Assembly: GCF_003340555.1 (NCBI RefSeq)
Contig: NZ_QPLJ01000023.1
Span: forward strand, 1 to 59,713
Direction of reading: 5' to 3'
From: Jannaschia formosa
GTDB taxonomy: Bacteria; Pseudomonadota; Alphaproteobacteria; Rhodobacterales; Rhodobacteraceae
Length of the DNA stretch: 59,713 bases
The position numbers were made by a program, and so were the translations under genes. Shown here one piece after another: positions 16,921 through 26,540 of the stretch. Below the pieces are notes generated by a model. The model saw only the letters and a program-made list of their open reading frames with translations, was not told the origin of the DNA and made no database searches. Positions within the stretch are counted from its first letter, which is position 1. Each line of letters starts with the position of its first letter.

Positions 16921-17340
16921 ATGACGGATGACAGACCGCACCAGACCTTCGAATACCGGGTCGTCCCCGCTCCCCGAAAGGGCGAGAAGGCGCGCGGCGT
17001 CCGTTCCGGCGAGGCACGGTTCGCGCTGGCAATGTCACGCCTTTTCAACCGCATGGGCGAAGAGGGCTGGGAATATGTCCGCGCCGACACCCTGCCCTCC
17101 GAGGAACGCGTCGGCCTGACCGGCAAGGAGGTCAGGTACCACGCCCTGCTGGTCTTCCGCCGCGCGCTGGCCCCGCCCGTGCCCGCCCCCCAAGTCGTGC
17201 GAATCGAGCAACCGGAGGCGCCGCTCCGGCTCGCCGCCCCGCCCGCCGAATGGGCCGGCTTCGATGACGAGGAGATCGGCGAGGCCGAGGTGATCGAGAT
17301 TCTCGCCGCCCGGGCCGAACCGAAACTCGCCGCGGAATAA
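16921..17340 (+). CDS. DUF4177-like small protein (copy 2, with C-terminal extension)
   Basis: A 139-residue paralogue of the previous gene: FEYRVVPAPRKGEKARGVRS, MGEEGWEYVRADTLPSEER, then YHALLVFRRAL. After the shared domain (about residues 1-85) it carries an acidic, Pro/Ala-rich tail ending in a helix (EEIGEAEVIEILAARAEPK). I use the ATG at 16921; an ATG at 16897 would add eight residues. It ends 4 bases before the convergent bolA stop. Function unknown; tandem duplication is evident. Confidence 0.78.
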   Translation: MTDDRPHQTFEYRVVPAPRKGEKARGVRSGEARFALAMSRLFNRMGEEGWEYVRADTLPSEERVGLTGKEVRYHALLVFRRALAPPVPAPQVVRIEQPEAPLRLAAPPAEWAGFDDEEIGEAEVIEILAARAEPKLAAE

Positions 17341-17344
17341 GGAC

Positions 17345-17602
17345 TTAGCCCTCCGACAGGTCCAGCGACAGCGCGTGGATCCGGTCCATCACGTCGCCCA
17401 GCGCCGCATGCACCGCGCGGTGCCGGGCGACGCGGCTCTGCCCCGCGAAGGCGGCGCTGCGGATCGCGACGTGCCAATGGCTCTCGCCCGAGCCGTCGTC
17501 GCCCGCGTGCCCGGCATGGCGCGCGCTGTCGTTGCGCACCTCGACCTCGGCGGGCGCGAAGGCGGAATGCAGCCTGTGACGGATGGTCTCTTCCATGTTC
17601 AT
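17345..17602 (-). CDS. BolA family protein
   Basis: An 85-residue BolA-type protein: it opens MNMEETIRHRLHSAFAPAEVEV and carries the class signature GESHWHVAIRSAAFAGQSRVARHRAVHAALGD split around a KH-like fold, ending in MDRIHALSLDL. BolA proteins pair with monothiol glutaredoxins in iron-sulphur handling, or act as regulators. The start at 17602 has a GGGGAA ribosome site; the ATG two codons in (17596) is an alternative. It diverges from the dnaJ-like gene, an arrangement common near cobS in Rhodobacterales. Confidence 0.9.
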   Translation of the reverse strand: MNMEETIRHRLHSAFAPAEVEVRNDSARHAGHAGDDGSGESHWHVAIRSAAFAGQSRVARHRAVHAALGDVMDRIHALSLDLSEG

Positions 17603-17680
17603 CGAATTTCCCCGCTTGGCCCTTCCCCTTGACGCCGCAATGACTAAACTCCATCGCCTCGGACCGAAAGGGGGCGCGCC

Positions 17681-18292
17681 TTGACCAAGAACGATCCATT
17701 CAACTTCGACATGCGCGTCTCGACGGCGAAGAAGCGGAATCCACGCGGAAAACGCGGCATGTCCGGCGCGGTTGAGACCTCGACCCGCGAATGCGAGCAC
17801 GAGGGCTGCACCGAGGCGGGCCAGTATCGCGCGCCGAAAAGCCGCGACACGAAGGACGACTACTACTGGTTCTGCAAGGAGCACGTGCGCGAATACAACG
17901 CCAAGTGGTCCTTCTTCGACGGCGCCACCGAAGCCGAGATTGCCGCGCAGGAGGCGAAGGACCAGAAGACCAAGCCCTTCCGCAAGACCATCGAGGAGCG
18001 TGCCTGGGCTCGCCTCGGCATCGAGGACCCCCATTCCGTGCTGGGCGGCAACGCCACCCGCAACCCCGGGCGCGGCGTGATCGGGCGCAAGCTGCCGCCG
18101 ACCGAGCGCAAGGCGATCGAGATCCTCGAGGCCAAGGACGACTGGGACAAGGCCCAGATCCGCAAGGCCTACAAGGCGCTCATCAAGGTGCTGCACCCGG
18201 ACATGAACGGTGGCGACCGCAGCCAGGAAGAACAGCTGAGCGAGGTCGTCTGGGCCTGGGACCAGCTCAAGGACAGCCGCAACTTCAAGTAG
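17681..18292 (+). CDS. J-domain protein with N-terminal Cys/His motif
   Basis: A 203-residue protein starting at TTG (17681), preceded by GAAAGGGGG. Residues about 35-75 hold C-x4-C and F-C-x3-H motifs (ECEHEGCTEAG, WFCKEH), possibly a zinc site. The C-terminal about 60 residues form a J domain with AQIRKAYKALIKVLHPDMNGG, where HPD is the Hsp70-stimulating tripeptide. It is therefore likely a specialised DnaK co-chaperone. Its position between bolA and cobS is typical of Rhodobacterales, although here two extra genes lie before cobS. Confidence 0.9.
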   Translation: MTKNDPFNFDMRVSTAKKRNPRGKRGMSGAVETSTRECEHEGCTEAGQYRAPKSRDTKDDYYWFCKEHVREYNAKWSFFDGATEAEIAAQEAKDQKTKPFRKTIEERAWARLGIEDPHSVLGGNATRNPGRGVIGRKLPPTERKAIEILEAKDDWDKAQIRKAYKALIKVLHPDMNGGDRSQEEQLSEVVWAWDQLKDSRNFK

Positions 18293-18298
18293 GCGGCG

Positions 18299-19501
18299 TC
18301 ACGCGACGCGCGGCCCCTGCCCGTCCTCCGGCGGGCGCAGCCGGGCGTCCTGCCATTCCGCGAAGTCCCTTTCGAGGCCGCGCAGGGGCTCCGGCCGGTA
18401 GGGGCGGAAACCGGCATCCTTGGCCTCGAAGACCCAGCGTTCGCGCACGGCGTCATGGACGTGGTCGAACAGCGCGACCGGATCGCGAGGCCCTCCGAGG
18501 CGGCGCATCAGCGCGGCGATGGTGCCGCCCCGGGGCGGATCGGCATTGTGCAACGGCCCCATCGGGTCCGCCTCGCGCGCAAGCGCCCGGAGCACGATCT
18601 CGTCGAACTCCAGCCCCGCCTCGGCCGCGCCCTCCAGCACCCAGAGCAGCGCGATGGCCGAGAGCGCGGTGATCTCGCCGCCGCCGCCGACCGACCCGTG
18701 ATCGCCCGCGAACCAGGCCTGACGGTAGGGCGTGCCCTCGCGCCCCGCGTTCAGCGCGTCGAGATTGGTCCAGAGCGTCGGGCGGAAGGACGTGCGCCGC
18801 TCGTCAACCGAGACGGCATGGCGGGCGGAGCGGACCATCGCCGACAGGTCGGTATCGTGGAAGGTGAAGCGCCGGTTGAGCAGCGGCGCTGCGGTAAAAT
18901 GGCCGGGCACGCCCAGCGCGCCGACCGTGTCCCAGACGCCCAGATAGGCGATGTCGAAGGGGATCGCCTCGTCGTTGCCGAACTCGGCGTAGATGTCGGC
19001 ATCGTCCGGATCGACCATGACCCAGGGCGAATGGATCGCACGCCATTCGGCGTTGCGCCGCTGACGACGGCCGGCCGGCAGGACCAGGCGCTCGGAATAG
19101 CGCGTCACCGCCTCGGGCAGCCGCGCCAGCGAGGTGCGGTCGAGCAGGCCGGTGAAGCGGATGAACCCGGCAAGGGACCGGGCGGTGAAGGCCCCGCGCG
19201 AAAAGCCGAAGACATGGACCTCGTCGCCCGGCTGGTAGAGAAAGCAGAGATGGCGATAGGCCTCGACCACGTTGTCGATCAGCCCGATCCCCATGGCTCC
19301 GCCGAGCAGCCGGTCCACGCCCCGGGTCAGCGCGGTGACGCCGCGGCGCCCGGTGCCCACGCCCTCCACATAGATCGGGACCTGCGCCACGCCGTCGGCG
19401 CCCAGCGGCGCGAGCGCATGGGACACGCGGACGACATTCGTCGGATGCTCCGCCTCGGCGAAGTTCCACGTGCCGTCGCAGAGGATCACGATGCGCTTCA
19501 T
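18299..19501 (-). CDS. DUF2235 alpha/beta-hydrolase-like protein (Tle1-like domain)
   Basis: A 400-residue protein of the DUF2235 family, related to the catalytic domain of type VI Tle1 phospholipases. Seen: MKRIVILCDGTWN at the start, a nucleophile-elbow VFGFSRGAFTARSLAG (GxSRG serine), LGVWDTVGALG supplying an Asp, and WFAGDHGSVGGGG with the expected His. No signal peptide and no type VI genes nearby, so it is not evidently a secreted effector; such stand-alone proteins are usually treated as cytoplasmic hydrolases. It converges with the dnaJ-like gene 6 bases from that stop. Confidence 0.88.
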   Translation of the reverse strand: MKRIVILCDGTWNFAEAEHPTNVVRVSHALAPLGADGVAQVPIYVEGVGTGRRGVTALTRGVDRLLGGAMGIGLIDNVVEAYRHLCFLYQPGDEVHVFGFSRGAFTARSLAGFIRFTGLLDRTSLARLPEAVTRYSERLVLPAGRRQRRNAEWRAIHSPWVMVDPDDADIYAEFGNDEAIPFDIAYLGVWDTVGALGVPGHFTAAPLLNRRFTFHDTDLSAMVRSARHAVSVDERRTSFRPTLWTNLDALNAGREGTPYRQAWFAGDHGSVGGGGEITALSAIALLWVLEGAAEAGLEFDEIVLRALAREADPMGPLHNADPPRGGTIAALMRRLGGPRDPVALFDHVHDAVRERWVFEAKDAGFRPYRPEPLRGLERDFAEWQDARLRPPEDGQGPRVA

Positions 19502-19600
19502 CGCCCGCAGGCTAGCACGCAGGCGCGAAGACGAGAACGCCCCGCCTCCGGGCCGGAGGCGGGGCGAACCGGTCGCTCCCGGTGACGAGGGCGGAAGCGA

Positions 19601-20143
19601 TTACTGCTTGGGCAGCAACACGCGGTCGATGACATGGATGACGCCGTTCGACTGGTCGACATCGGCGATGGTGACGGACGCGGTGCGGCCGTTCTCGTCG
19701 GTCAGCATGATCTCGTCGCCGCGATAGGTCGCCTGCAGCGTGCAGCCGCCGACGGTCTCCACCGGATGCGCGCCGCCGTCGTCGTCGATCATGCCCTTGA
19801 TCGCCATGGCCATCGCGTCGGCGGCGACCACGTGGCAGGCCAGGATCTGCTGAAGCTGGGCCTTGTTCTCGGGCTGCAGAAGGGCGTTCAGGCTTTCGTC
19901 GCTGATCTGGCCGAAGGCGCGGTTGGTCGGCGCGAAGACGGTGAACGGGCCCGGGCCCGACAGCGTCTCGACCAGCTCGGCAGCCTGCACGGCAGCGACC
20001 AGCGTCGTGTGGTCGGCGGAGTTCACCGCGTTCTCGATGATGTTCCGTTCGGGCAGCATCGGCGCGCCGCCCACCATCATCTGCGCGGTGGCCGGCATGG
20101 CAAAGGCAGCGGCGAGCGCGGTCGCGGTCAGGATCGTCTTCAT
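19601..20143 (-). CDS. secreted fasciclin (FAS1) domain protein
   Basis: A 180-residue exported protein with a cleavable signal peptide ([20 protein letters not shown]) and one FAS1 domain: [23 protein letters not shown], the H1 box [12 protein letters not shown], and the H2 box [13 protein letters not shown] at the C-terminus. FAS1 proteins are extracytoplasmic adhesion or surface proteins. ATG at 20143 with a GGGAGA ribosome site; the earlier in-frame region lacks signal character. It diverges from cobS across 205 bases, in which I see no further gene. Confidence 0.9.
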   Translation of the reverse strand: MKTILTATALAAAFAMPATAQMMVGGAPMLPERNIIENAVNSADHTTLVAAVQAAELVETLSGPGPFTVFAPTNRAFGQISDESLNALLQPENKAQLQQILACHVVAADAMAMAIKGMIDDDGGAHPVETVGGCTLQATYRGDEIMLTDENGRTASVTIADVDQSNGVIHVIDRVLLPKQ

Positions 20144-20348
20144 GGGTGTCTCCCTTTTTCTGGCGCCGCCCGGCCTTGTCCCCGGGCGGTCCTCGGCAGC
20201 CACGGCAGCGCACGGAGCAGAGTTTCCCCCGCGCGATCACGGCTGCGTGAGGCGATCCTGGCGGCAAGCGGTGCGGGGGGCGGGGCTTCCCCTTGCGACC
20301 GGTCGGCATATGTTGCAAGCGGGCGAGCGTGGACCAAGGAGGCGCGAC

Positions 20349-21335
20349 ATGGCGGACGGCAGCACCGAGATCAAGGCGAAGCCCGACACGGATATCTCCG
20401 TCCGCGAGGTGTTCGGCATCGACAGCGACATGAAGGTGCGCGCCTTCTCGGAGGCGACCGACCGCGTGCCCGCCATCGACCCGACCTACAAATTCGACCC
20501 GGACACCACGCTGGCGATCCTCGCCGGCTTCGGCTGGAACCGGCGGGTGATGATCCAGGGCTATCACGGCACCGGCAAGTCGACCCATATCGAACAGGTC
20601 GCCGCGCGGCTCAACTGGCCCTGCGTGCGCGTCAACCTCGACAGCCACATCAGCCGCATCGACCTTATCGGCAAGGATGCGATCAAGCTGAAGGACGGGG
20701 TTCAGGTCACCGAGTTCCACGAGGGCATCCTGCCCTGGGCGCTGCGCAATCCCGTCGCCATCGTCTTCGACGAATACGACGCGGGCCGCGCCGACGTCAT
20801 GTTCGTGATCCAGCGCGTGCTGGAGCATGACGGCAAGCTGACGCTGATGGATCAGAACACGATCATCACGCCGCACCCGTCCTTCCGGCTCTTCGCGACG
20901 GCGAACACCGTGGGCCTGGGTGACACGACGGGCCTCTATCACGGCACGCAGCAGATCAACCAGGCGCAGATGGACCGCTGGTCGCTGGTTGCGACGCTGA
21001 ACTATCTCAGCCACGACGCCGAGACCGCGATCGTCCTGTCGAAGCAGCCGCATTACAACACCGAGAAGGGCCGCCGCACGGTCAGCCGCATGGTCACGGT
21101 CGCGGACCTGACGCGCACGGCCTTCATGAACGGCGACCTCTCGACCGTCATGTCGCCCCGGACCGTCATTGCCTGGGCGCAGAACGCCGAGATCTTCCGC
21201 GACGTGGGCTATGCCTTCCGGCTGTCCTTCCTCAACAAGTGCGACGAGCTGGAGCGGCAGACCGTGGCCGAGTTCTACCAACGCTGCTTCGACGAGGAAC
21301 TGCCCGAGAGCGCGGCGAGCCTGTCGCTCGGGTAG
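20349..21335 (+). CDS. cobS: cobaltochelatase subunit CobS
   Basis: The 328-residue AAA+ ATPase subunit of aerobic cobaltochelatase (CobNST), which inserts cobalt into hydrogenobyrinate a,c-diamide during B12 synthesis. Seen: an N-terminal [17 protein letters not shown], Walker [11 protein letters not shown], Walker [10 protein letters not shown], and sensor/arginine-finger regions through [20 protein letters not shown]. An AAGGAGG ribosome site sits six bases before the ATG. Its partner cobT is 3 kb downstream on the same strand; cobN is not in the window. Confidence 0.96.
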   Translation: MADGSTEIKAKPDTDISVREVFGIDSDMKVRAFSEATDRVPAIDPTYKFDPDTTLAILAGFGWNRRVMIQGYHGTGKSTHIEQVAARLNWPCVRVNLDSHISRIDLIGKDAIKLKDGVQVTEFHEGILPWALRNPVAIVFDEYDAGRADVMFVIQRVLEHDGKLTLMDQNTIITPHPSFRLFATANTVGLGDTTGLYHGTQQINQAQMDRWSLVATLNYLSHDAETAIVLSKQPHYNTEKGRRTVSRMVTVADLTRTAFMNGDLSTVMSPRTVIAWAQNAEIFRDVGYAFRLSFLNKCDELERQTVAEFYQRCFDEELPESAASLSLG

Positions 21336-21535
21336 CACGAAGCGCCTCAAGCGGCTTGGGGCGGGCTCTCCTCGGACTAGGTCCGGGGATGACGGATCTT
21401 CGAACACGGGCTTTTCGCGCCTGCGCGCCTCGTTCCGGTCGCGCGGGCGCCCTCACCCTGCCATTCTTGCAGGGTATTCCGGTCGATGTACCTTTGCCGC
21501 GCCCCGTTGGGCGCGGTCGACCGGAGTGTTTGCCG

Positions 21536-21898
21536 ATGAAGATGACCATCGGGGCCGAGTTGCCCCCCGACTACGTTCCCGCCCAGGAAGACCTCGCCTC
21601 CGCCGCGGCCTCGCTGATCGCCCATGCGCTGCTGCCGCTCTTTGCCGAGAACATGCCCGAGCGGATCGCCCGCGCCAACGCGCAGGCCGTCACGCTGGAG
21701 CTGTCCTACCTGCTCGACGAGGGCGAAATCCGGATCGGCGGCAAGACCTACCGTCCGCGCCTCGCCTTCGTGGACGACAGCGGCGCCGCGGCCGCCGGCT
21801 TCGCCCGGTTCCAGAACATGGCCGAGGCCGCCTCCGCCCCGTTCGATATCGACCCCGAGGCGCGGGTCACCTTCGAGACGCCGGAATTCCAGGACTGA
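21536..21898 (+). CDS. uncharacterised 120-aa protein downstream of cobS
   Basis: A 120-residue acidic protein (MKMTIGAELPPDYVPAQEDL) with two helices, an LSYLLDEGEIRIGGKTYRPR beta hairpin and an acidic C-terminus ending FETPEFQD. No family or catalytic motif recognised; no signal peptide. The 200-base gap from cobS (21336-21535) contains only a GGTCCGGGGATGAC palindrome-like half near 21380. It converges with the TAXI gene, ending 12 bases before that stop. Composition and codon use match neighbours, so it is probably real. Confidence 0.68.
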   Translation: MKMTIGAELPPDYVPAQEDLASAAASLIAHALLPLFAENMPERIARANAQAVTLELSYLLDEGEIRIGGKTYRPRLAFVDDSGAAAAGFARFQNMAEAASAPFDIDPEARVTFETPEFQD

Positions 21899-21910
21899 TC
21901 GCCCGCGGGA

Positions 21911-23182
21911 TCAGGCGGCGCCGGCCCCCTCGATCCTGCGGCGCAACAACTCCACGTGCAGGCGCGCGTCATAGGCCGCGTCGCGATAGGCCAGCGGCAG
22001 CTTCAGACCGGCGATCTGGCGGTCGAGCCCGACAAGTTCTGCATCCAGCGCGGCCAGCCGCGCGGGATCGCTGCATTCGGCGACCTCCGCGTCGATCTCG
22101 CGGATGCGGGCGTAGTGCCGGAACACGCGCGACCGGATCCCCCAGGCATAGAGCCCCGGCAAGGCGCGCAGCAACGGCAGCAACAGGAACACGATCGGCA
22201 GCAGCAGGATCGCAAGCCGCTCGATCTGCGCGACCATCCAGTAGGGCACCAGGTCGGCCAGGGGCGAGGGGCCGTCGGACAACCGGTCGCGGGCATAGGA
22301 ATGGGCGGGCAGCGAGGTGTTCTCGAGGCTGGGAAACATGCCTTCGGCTGACAGCACGTCGCCCGGGCGGTGGATCTCGATGGCGGCCTCGACCAGCCGG
22401 TCGACCAGCGCCGGGTGCAGGTCGGGCACAGCCACGATCCGCGCGACGAGGGCCAGAAGCTCCCGGTCCTGCGGCGGAAGCGGCGGCGAGAGCTGGAACG
22501 TCCCCGAGGGCACGTCGACCAGCATCGCCTGCGGCATCCGCCGCGACAGGGCCGTCGCATGCGAGACGTCCACCAGCCCGATCCCGTCGTCGGAGAGAAG
22601 CCTTACGAGATAGGGTGCCGAGAGCGGCGCGACGAAGATCGCGACATCGGCCGTGCCATCGAGCAGCGCCCGGGCCGCCGTCTCGCCGCCCAGCGGCAGC
22701 AGCGTGTTGGCCGCTGTCGGGACCTCTCCGGCCGCGAGAAGCGCCCGCGCCGCCGCCCGGGTCCCGGAGCCCTCGGCCCCCGCGGCGATGTCGAGCCCGC
22801 GCCAGAGCGCGACGTTGCGGGGGATGCGACGGTCGGTTTCGGGTTGCAGGCGCGAGAAGATCAGAAGCGGCTCGATGAAGATGGCGCCCAGGGCGACCGC
22901 GTCCTCGACTGGGCCGACGCCGCCCTGCAGAAACCCCGCCTGCACCTCGCGCGCGTCCAGAAGCGCGGCGTTCTCGACCGATCCCGCGGTCGGCACCAGT
23001 TCCAGCGCGATGCCGTCGCGCGCCAGGATCGTGCGGTAGCGTTCGGCGAAGCGCCAGTAGCCGCCGCCCTCGATCCCCGCCGCGAAGCGCAGCGTGGTGG
23101 GCGGCATCAGGTCGCGGACCGCGAGGACGGTAACGACGACGACGGCGCCCAGAACGGCGGCATAAGCGGTGAGACGAAGCAT
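21911..23182 (-). CDS. TAXI-family TRAP transporter solute-binding protein, membrane anchored
   Basis: A 423-residue TAXI-type binding protein. The N-terminal hydrophobic helix (about 5-22) is an uncleaved anchor or signal. The binding fold follows, with LRFAAGIEGGGYWRFAERY, ELVPTAGSVENAALL, and AAGAEGSGTRAAARALLAAG. Unlike most binding proteins it has a second membrane helix (about 318-342, IERLAILLLPIVFLLLPLL) and a C-terminal cytoplasmic helical region. This DUF-like extended form is common and often encoded without a TRAP permease, as here: no permease gene is in the window. Substrate unknown. Confidence 0.87.
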   Translation of the reverse strand: MLRLTAYAAVLGAVVVVTVLAVRDLMPPTTLRFAAGIEGGGYWRFAERYRTILARDGIALELVPTAGSVENAALLDAREVQAGFLQGGVGPVEDAVALGAIFIEPLLIFSRLQPETDRRIPRNVALWRGLDIAAGAEGSGTRAAARALLAAGEVPTAANTLLPLGGETAARALLDGTADVAIFVAPLSAPYLVRLLSDDGIGLVDVSHATALSRRMPQAMLVDVPSGTFQLSPPLPPQDRELLALVARIVAVPDLHPALVDRLVEAAIEIHRPGDVLSAEGMFPSLENTSLPAHSYARDRLSDGPSPLADLVPYWMVAQIERLAILLLPIVFLLLPLLRALPGLYAWGIRSRVFRHYARIREIDAEVAECSDPARLAALDAELVGLDRQIAGLKLPLAYRDAAYDARLHVELLRRRIEGAGAA

Positions 23183-23248
23183 GGGCCTCGGCGGCTGGCA
23201 AGAATCCTCGTCGGATCAAGCCCCGCGTGGCCCCATTTCACAAGCCCC

Positions 23249-23268
23249 GAGGGTCCGGCCGGACCCTC
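23249..23268. repeat. 20-bp perfect palindrome
   Basis: GAGGGTCCGG followed directly by its reverse complement. It lies in the 125-base gap between the TAXI gene start and the end of the 317-aa secreted-protein gene, next to a terminator hairpin. Could be an operator for the TAXI gene or a second hairpin. Confidence 0.6.
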
Positions 23269-23277
23269 GCCGCGAAA

Positions 23278-23300
23278 GGGGCCGCTCTAAAAGCGGCCCC
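23278..23300 (-). terminator. intrinsic terminator after the 317-aa secreted-protein gene
   Basis: Nine-base perfect stem GGGGCCGCT/AGCGGCCCC with a five-base loop; on the minus strand it is followed by TTTCGC. It starts 8 bases after the stop at 23308. Confidence 0.7.
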
Positions 23301-23307
23301 GGATCGA

Positions 23308-24261
23308 TCAGTTCCCGCCCATCAGGCGCTGGAACTGCTGGGGCGTCATGCCGGGCGGCAGCAGGATCACGGTCGATCCATCGCCCAGCTGCTGCACCTG
23401 CGGACGGTCCGGCGCGGCGTCGCCGAGCGCGCGGTTCATCTCCTGACGCTGTTGCTGGGCCTGCTGCTCCATCTCCTGGCGCTGCGCGCCCTGGCGCTCC
23501 ATGCGCGCGCGCTGCTCGTAGGCGTCGCGCATGCGGCTGCGCTCGTCGCGCATCTGGCGCACGGCACGGGCGCGCATGTCGGTCATGCCGCTGACATAGC
23601 CGCTACGATATCCTTGCTCGAACATCTCGCGGGCGAAGGTCTCCATGTCGATGGCCATGCCCGACGGGGTGACGAACATCTCGTTCGTGCCGTAATCGCC
23701 ATCCGTCTGCGGGGCCGTCGCGTCGTCGACCTGCGCCATCATGCCGCTGTCGCCGGAGTCGGAGGACGTGTCGGAACCGCTCCGCGTGGCGCTGGATCCG
23801 GCCTCTGAGGTCTGGCTGCCGCCGGACGTCCCGTCGGCCTGAAGCGGCGACGGCGTGGCCGCCAGTCGGGCCCGGCGCTCGGAGGGCTCGTTGCGCAGCT
23901 CCACGACGGTGTTCGCACCGGGTTCACGGGTGCCGCCCGGGTGGGTCCAGTCCTCATCGGCCTCGTCGGTGGCGAAGGAGGTCTCGCCATCGGCCCTACG
24001 GATCTTCTCCGCGAGCTCCGGATCGGACACGCCCGTCCCGAGCTCCGGGCCGGCACTGTCGAAGATGATGTTGCCCTGATTGTCCCGCTGGATGAAGCGG
24101 ATCGAGGGCGTCGTGACGTCCTCCCAGGTGGTTTCGGCCATGTTCTCCCCGGTCATGGCGGGCGAATCGGACTCCTCCGCCGTCGAGGATTGCTGCGCCA
24201 CCGCGGGCACGGCCAGGGCGAGCGCCGAGACGCAGGCGAGCGTTTTCGTCAGGTAGGTCAT
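23308..24261 (-). CDS. secreted Gln/Met-rich coiled-coil protein, unknown
   Basis: A 317-residue exported protein: signal peptide [22 protein letters not shown], then an acidic, Ser/Thr/Gly-rich disordered region (about 90-185, including a serine-rich [18 protein letters not shown]), then a helical, charged coiled coil (about 215-280, with [18 protein letters not shown]) and a C-terminal [21 protein letters not shown] do not recognise a family. It diverges from cobT by 125 bases and has its own terminator. Periplasmic or secreted location is inferred from the signal peptide. Confidence 0.8.
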   Translation of the reverse strand: MTYLTKTLACVSALALAVPAVAQQSSTAEESDSPAMTGENMAETTWEDVTTPSIRFIQRDNQGNIIFDSAGPELGTGVSDPELAEKIRRADGETSFATDEADEDWTHPGGTREPGANTVVELRNEPSERRARLAATPSPLQADGTSGGSQTSEAGSSATRSGSDTSSDSGDSGMMAQVDDATAPQTDGDYGTNEMFVTPSGMAIDMETFAREMFEQGYRSGYVSGMTDMRARAVRQMRDERSRMRDAYEQRARMERQGAQRQEMEQQAQQQRQEMNRALGDAAPDRPQVQQLGDGSTVILLPPGMTPQQFQRLMGGN

Positions 24262-24386
24262 CGGTTTCTCCGTTCTGGTTCGTCCACTGTGCGGTCGAAC
24301 CCAGAACGCGCGTCCCCCCCGTCACGGTTGCACGCGCCCGCGCGCGCGGCATTGCGCGCCCGGTGCAAACGACTAGGTTGCAGGGC

Positions 24387-26270
24387 ATGAAGAACAGCTC
24401 CTCCCGCCCGGGCGACAACCCCGCCGACCCGTTCAAGAAGGCCCTCGCCGAGGCGACCAAGACCCTTGCCGACGACCCGGATCTGGCCGTCAGCTATTCG
24501 GTCGACCCGCCAGGGATGACCAACGATTCCGTGCGCCTGCCGCAGGTCACGCGCCGGATGACCCGCGACGAGGTTCTGCTGGCCCGCGGCACCGCCGACG
24601 CCTATGCGCTGCGCCATCGCCACCACGACGCAGGCGTGAACGCGCGCTATCTGCCCCAGGGCAACATGGCGCGAGAGCTTTACGAGGCGATGGAGACCGC
24701 CCGCTGCGAGGCCGTGGGCGCCCGCGACATGCCGGGGACGGCGGGCAATATCGACGCCAAGATCGGCGTCGAGGCCGCGCGCAAGGGCTATGGCGACATC
24801 ACCGACAAGGCGCAGGCGCCGCTGGCCGCCGCTGCCGGCTACTGGATCCGGCAGATGGCTACGGGCCGGGACCTGCCCAGGGGCGCCGACAACGTGCTGG
24901 AGCTCTGGCGCGACTTCATCGAGGGCGCGACCGGCGACCGGCTCGCCAATCTGGACGAGATCCTGTCCGACCAGACCGCCTTCGCCAAGCTGGCCCGCCA
25001 GCTGATCGACGACCTCGGCTATGGCGATCAGCTCGGGGACGATCCGGACCTCGAGGACGAGGACCAGGAGGACAGCGCCGACCAGGACGACCAGGAGGAA
25101 CCGGACTCGACCGGCTCCGACGACGACGACCAGGAGGACGAGCAGGCCTCGCCGGAATCTTCTCAGGACCAGCAGGACGATCCGTCCCAGGCGCAGGTCT
25201 CGATGGACGACATGGCCGATCAGGAGGCCGGCGAAGAGGCCGAGATGCCCGAGGCCGAGGACAGCCACGAGCCCCCTGTCCCGCAGCCGATCTCGGACGC
25301 GGACCCGAACTACGCCGTCTACGTGACCGCCCATGACGAGGTCGTCGGCGCAGAGGAGCTGGCAGAGCCGGCCGAGCTGGAGCGGCTGCGCGCCTATCTC
25401 GACCAGCAACTGGAGCCGCTGAAGGGCGCCGTCTCGCGCCTCGCCAACAAGCTGCAGCGCCGCCTTCAGGCGCAGCAGAACCGCAGCTGGGAGTTCGACC
25501 TCGAGGAAGGCATCCTCGATGCCGGGCGCCTCGCCCGCGTCGTGGCCAATCCGACCACGCCGCTCAGCTTCAAGATGGAGCGGGACATGGAGTTCCGGGA
25601 CACGGTCGTGACCCTGCTTCTGGACAATTCCGGCTCGATGCGCGGGCGCCCCATCTCCATCGCCGCGATCTGCGCCGACGTGCTGGCCCGGACGCTGGAA
25701 CGGTGCGGCGTCAAGGTCGAGATCCTCGGCTTCACCACCCGCGCCTGGAAGGGGGGCCTGAGCCGCGAGGCCTGGCTGAAGGACGGGCGGCCACAGCAGC
25801 CCGGGCGCCTGAACGACCTGCGCCACATCATCTACAAGTCCGCCGACGCCCCCTGGCGGCGCGTCCGGCCCAATCTCGGTCTGATGATGAAGGAGGGGCT
25901 CCTGAAGGAGAACATCGACGGCGAGGCGCTCGAATGGGCGCATCGCCGGATGCTGGCGCGCGGCGAGGCGCGCAAGATCCTGATGGTGATCTCGGACGGC
26001 GCCCCGGTCGACGACAGCACCCTGTCGGTCAACCCGGCGAACTATCTCGAGAAGCACCTGCGCGACGTCATCGCCATGGTCGAGCGTCGCAAGGCCGTGG
26101 AGCTGCTCGCCATCGGCATCGGTCACGACGTGACCCGCTACTACGACCGGGCGGTGACGATCACCGACGTGGAGCAGCTGGCCGGCGCGATGACCGAGCA
26201 GCTCGCCGCTCTGTTCGACGCCGATCCCCGCGCCCGCGCCCGGGTCATGGGCATGCGCCGCGCCTCCTGA
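24387..26270 (+). CDS. cobT: cobaltochelatase subunit CobT
   Basis: The 627-residue CobT subunit of aerobic cobaltochelatase, partner of CobS. Seen: an N-terminal helical region, a highly acidic Asp/Glu/Gln linker at about residues 215-290, and a C-terminal VWA (integrin I-like) domain with the MIDAS motif [13 protein letters not shown] and [12 protein letters not shown]. It forms ring assemblies with CobS that drive CobN. The ATG at 24387 has only a weak ribosome site (CAGGG). Here cobS and cobT are separated by three genes, two of them on the opposite strand. Confidence 0.96.
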   Translation: MKNSSSRPGDNPADPFKKALAEATKTLADDPDLAVSYSVDPPGMTNDSVRLPQVTRRMTRDEVLLARGTADAYALRHRHHDAGVNARYLPQGNMARELYEAMETARCEAVGARDMPGTAGNIDAKIGVEAARKGYGDITDKAQAPLAAAAGYWIRQMATGRDLPRGADNVLELWRDFIEGATGDRLANLDEILSDQTAFAKLARQLIDDLGYGDQLGDDPDLEDEDQEDSADQDDQEEPDSTGSDDDDQEDEQASPESSQDQQDDPSQAQVSMDDMADQEAGEEAEMPEAEDSHEPPVPQPISDADPNYAVYVTAHDEVVGAEELAEPAELERLRAYLDQQLEPLKGAVSRLANKLQRRLQAQQNRSWEFDLEEGILDAGRLARVVANPTTPLSFKMERDMEFRDTVVTLLLDNSGSMRGRPISIAAICADVLARTLERCGVKVEILGFTTRAWKGGLSREAWLKDGRPQQPGRLNDLRHIIYKSADAPWRRVRPNLGLMMKEGLLKENIDGEALEWAHRRMLARGEARKILMVISDGAPVDDSTLSVNPANYLEKHLRDVIAMVERRKAVELLAIGIGHDVTRYYDRAVTITDVEQLAGAMTEQLAALFDADPRARARVMGMRRAS

Positions 26271-26350
26271 GGGGGAGCAGACGTCCGATATCCGCCTCCG
26301 CGGCCAGATGCAGGCCCGACAGGGAGGCGGGATCTCCCGGCAGGTCCGTG

Positions 26351-26385
26351 CGCCTCCGGCGGGCATATTTGTAGAGCATCGATGG
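26351..26385. repeat. roseobacter-type intergenic element, copy A
   Basis: CGCCTCCGGCGGGCATATTT followed by a GATG-type end. Its core at 26362-26382 matches, inverted and with 2 mismatches in 21, the core of copy B at 26542-26562. The whole gap 26271-26634 (364 bases) holds only these two elements, with no gene seen. Confidence 0.65.
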
Positions 26386-26540
26386 ACCGCCCCTCGCGAA
26401 GAGTGAGCTCCCGCGTTCTTGACCGCGGGTTCGCCAGCGACGCGAGGGACGCCGTCCTTCGACGCTCACGGCCATCGGCTTGCCAGCCTGTCCCGCCCGG
26501 CCAGCGTCGCCGAACTTTCCTAATGCATCGTTAATGTTCC

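Noticed and set aside
18299-19501. DUF2235 protein as a type VI secretion effector
   Set aside because: No VgrG, PAAR, immunity or other type VI genes nearby and no signal; the Tle1-like fold alone does not show secretion.
19512-21407. 631-residue minus-strand frame over cobS and the fasciclin gene
   Set aside because: It crosses the fasciclin gene in a different frame and is antisense to cobS, which has clear AAA+ motifs.
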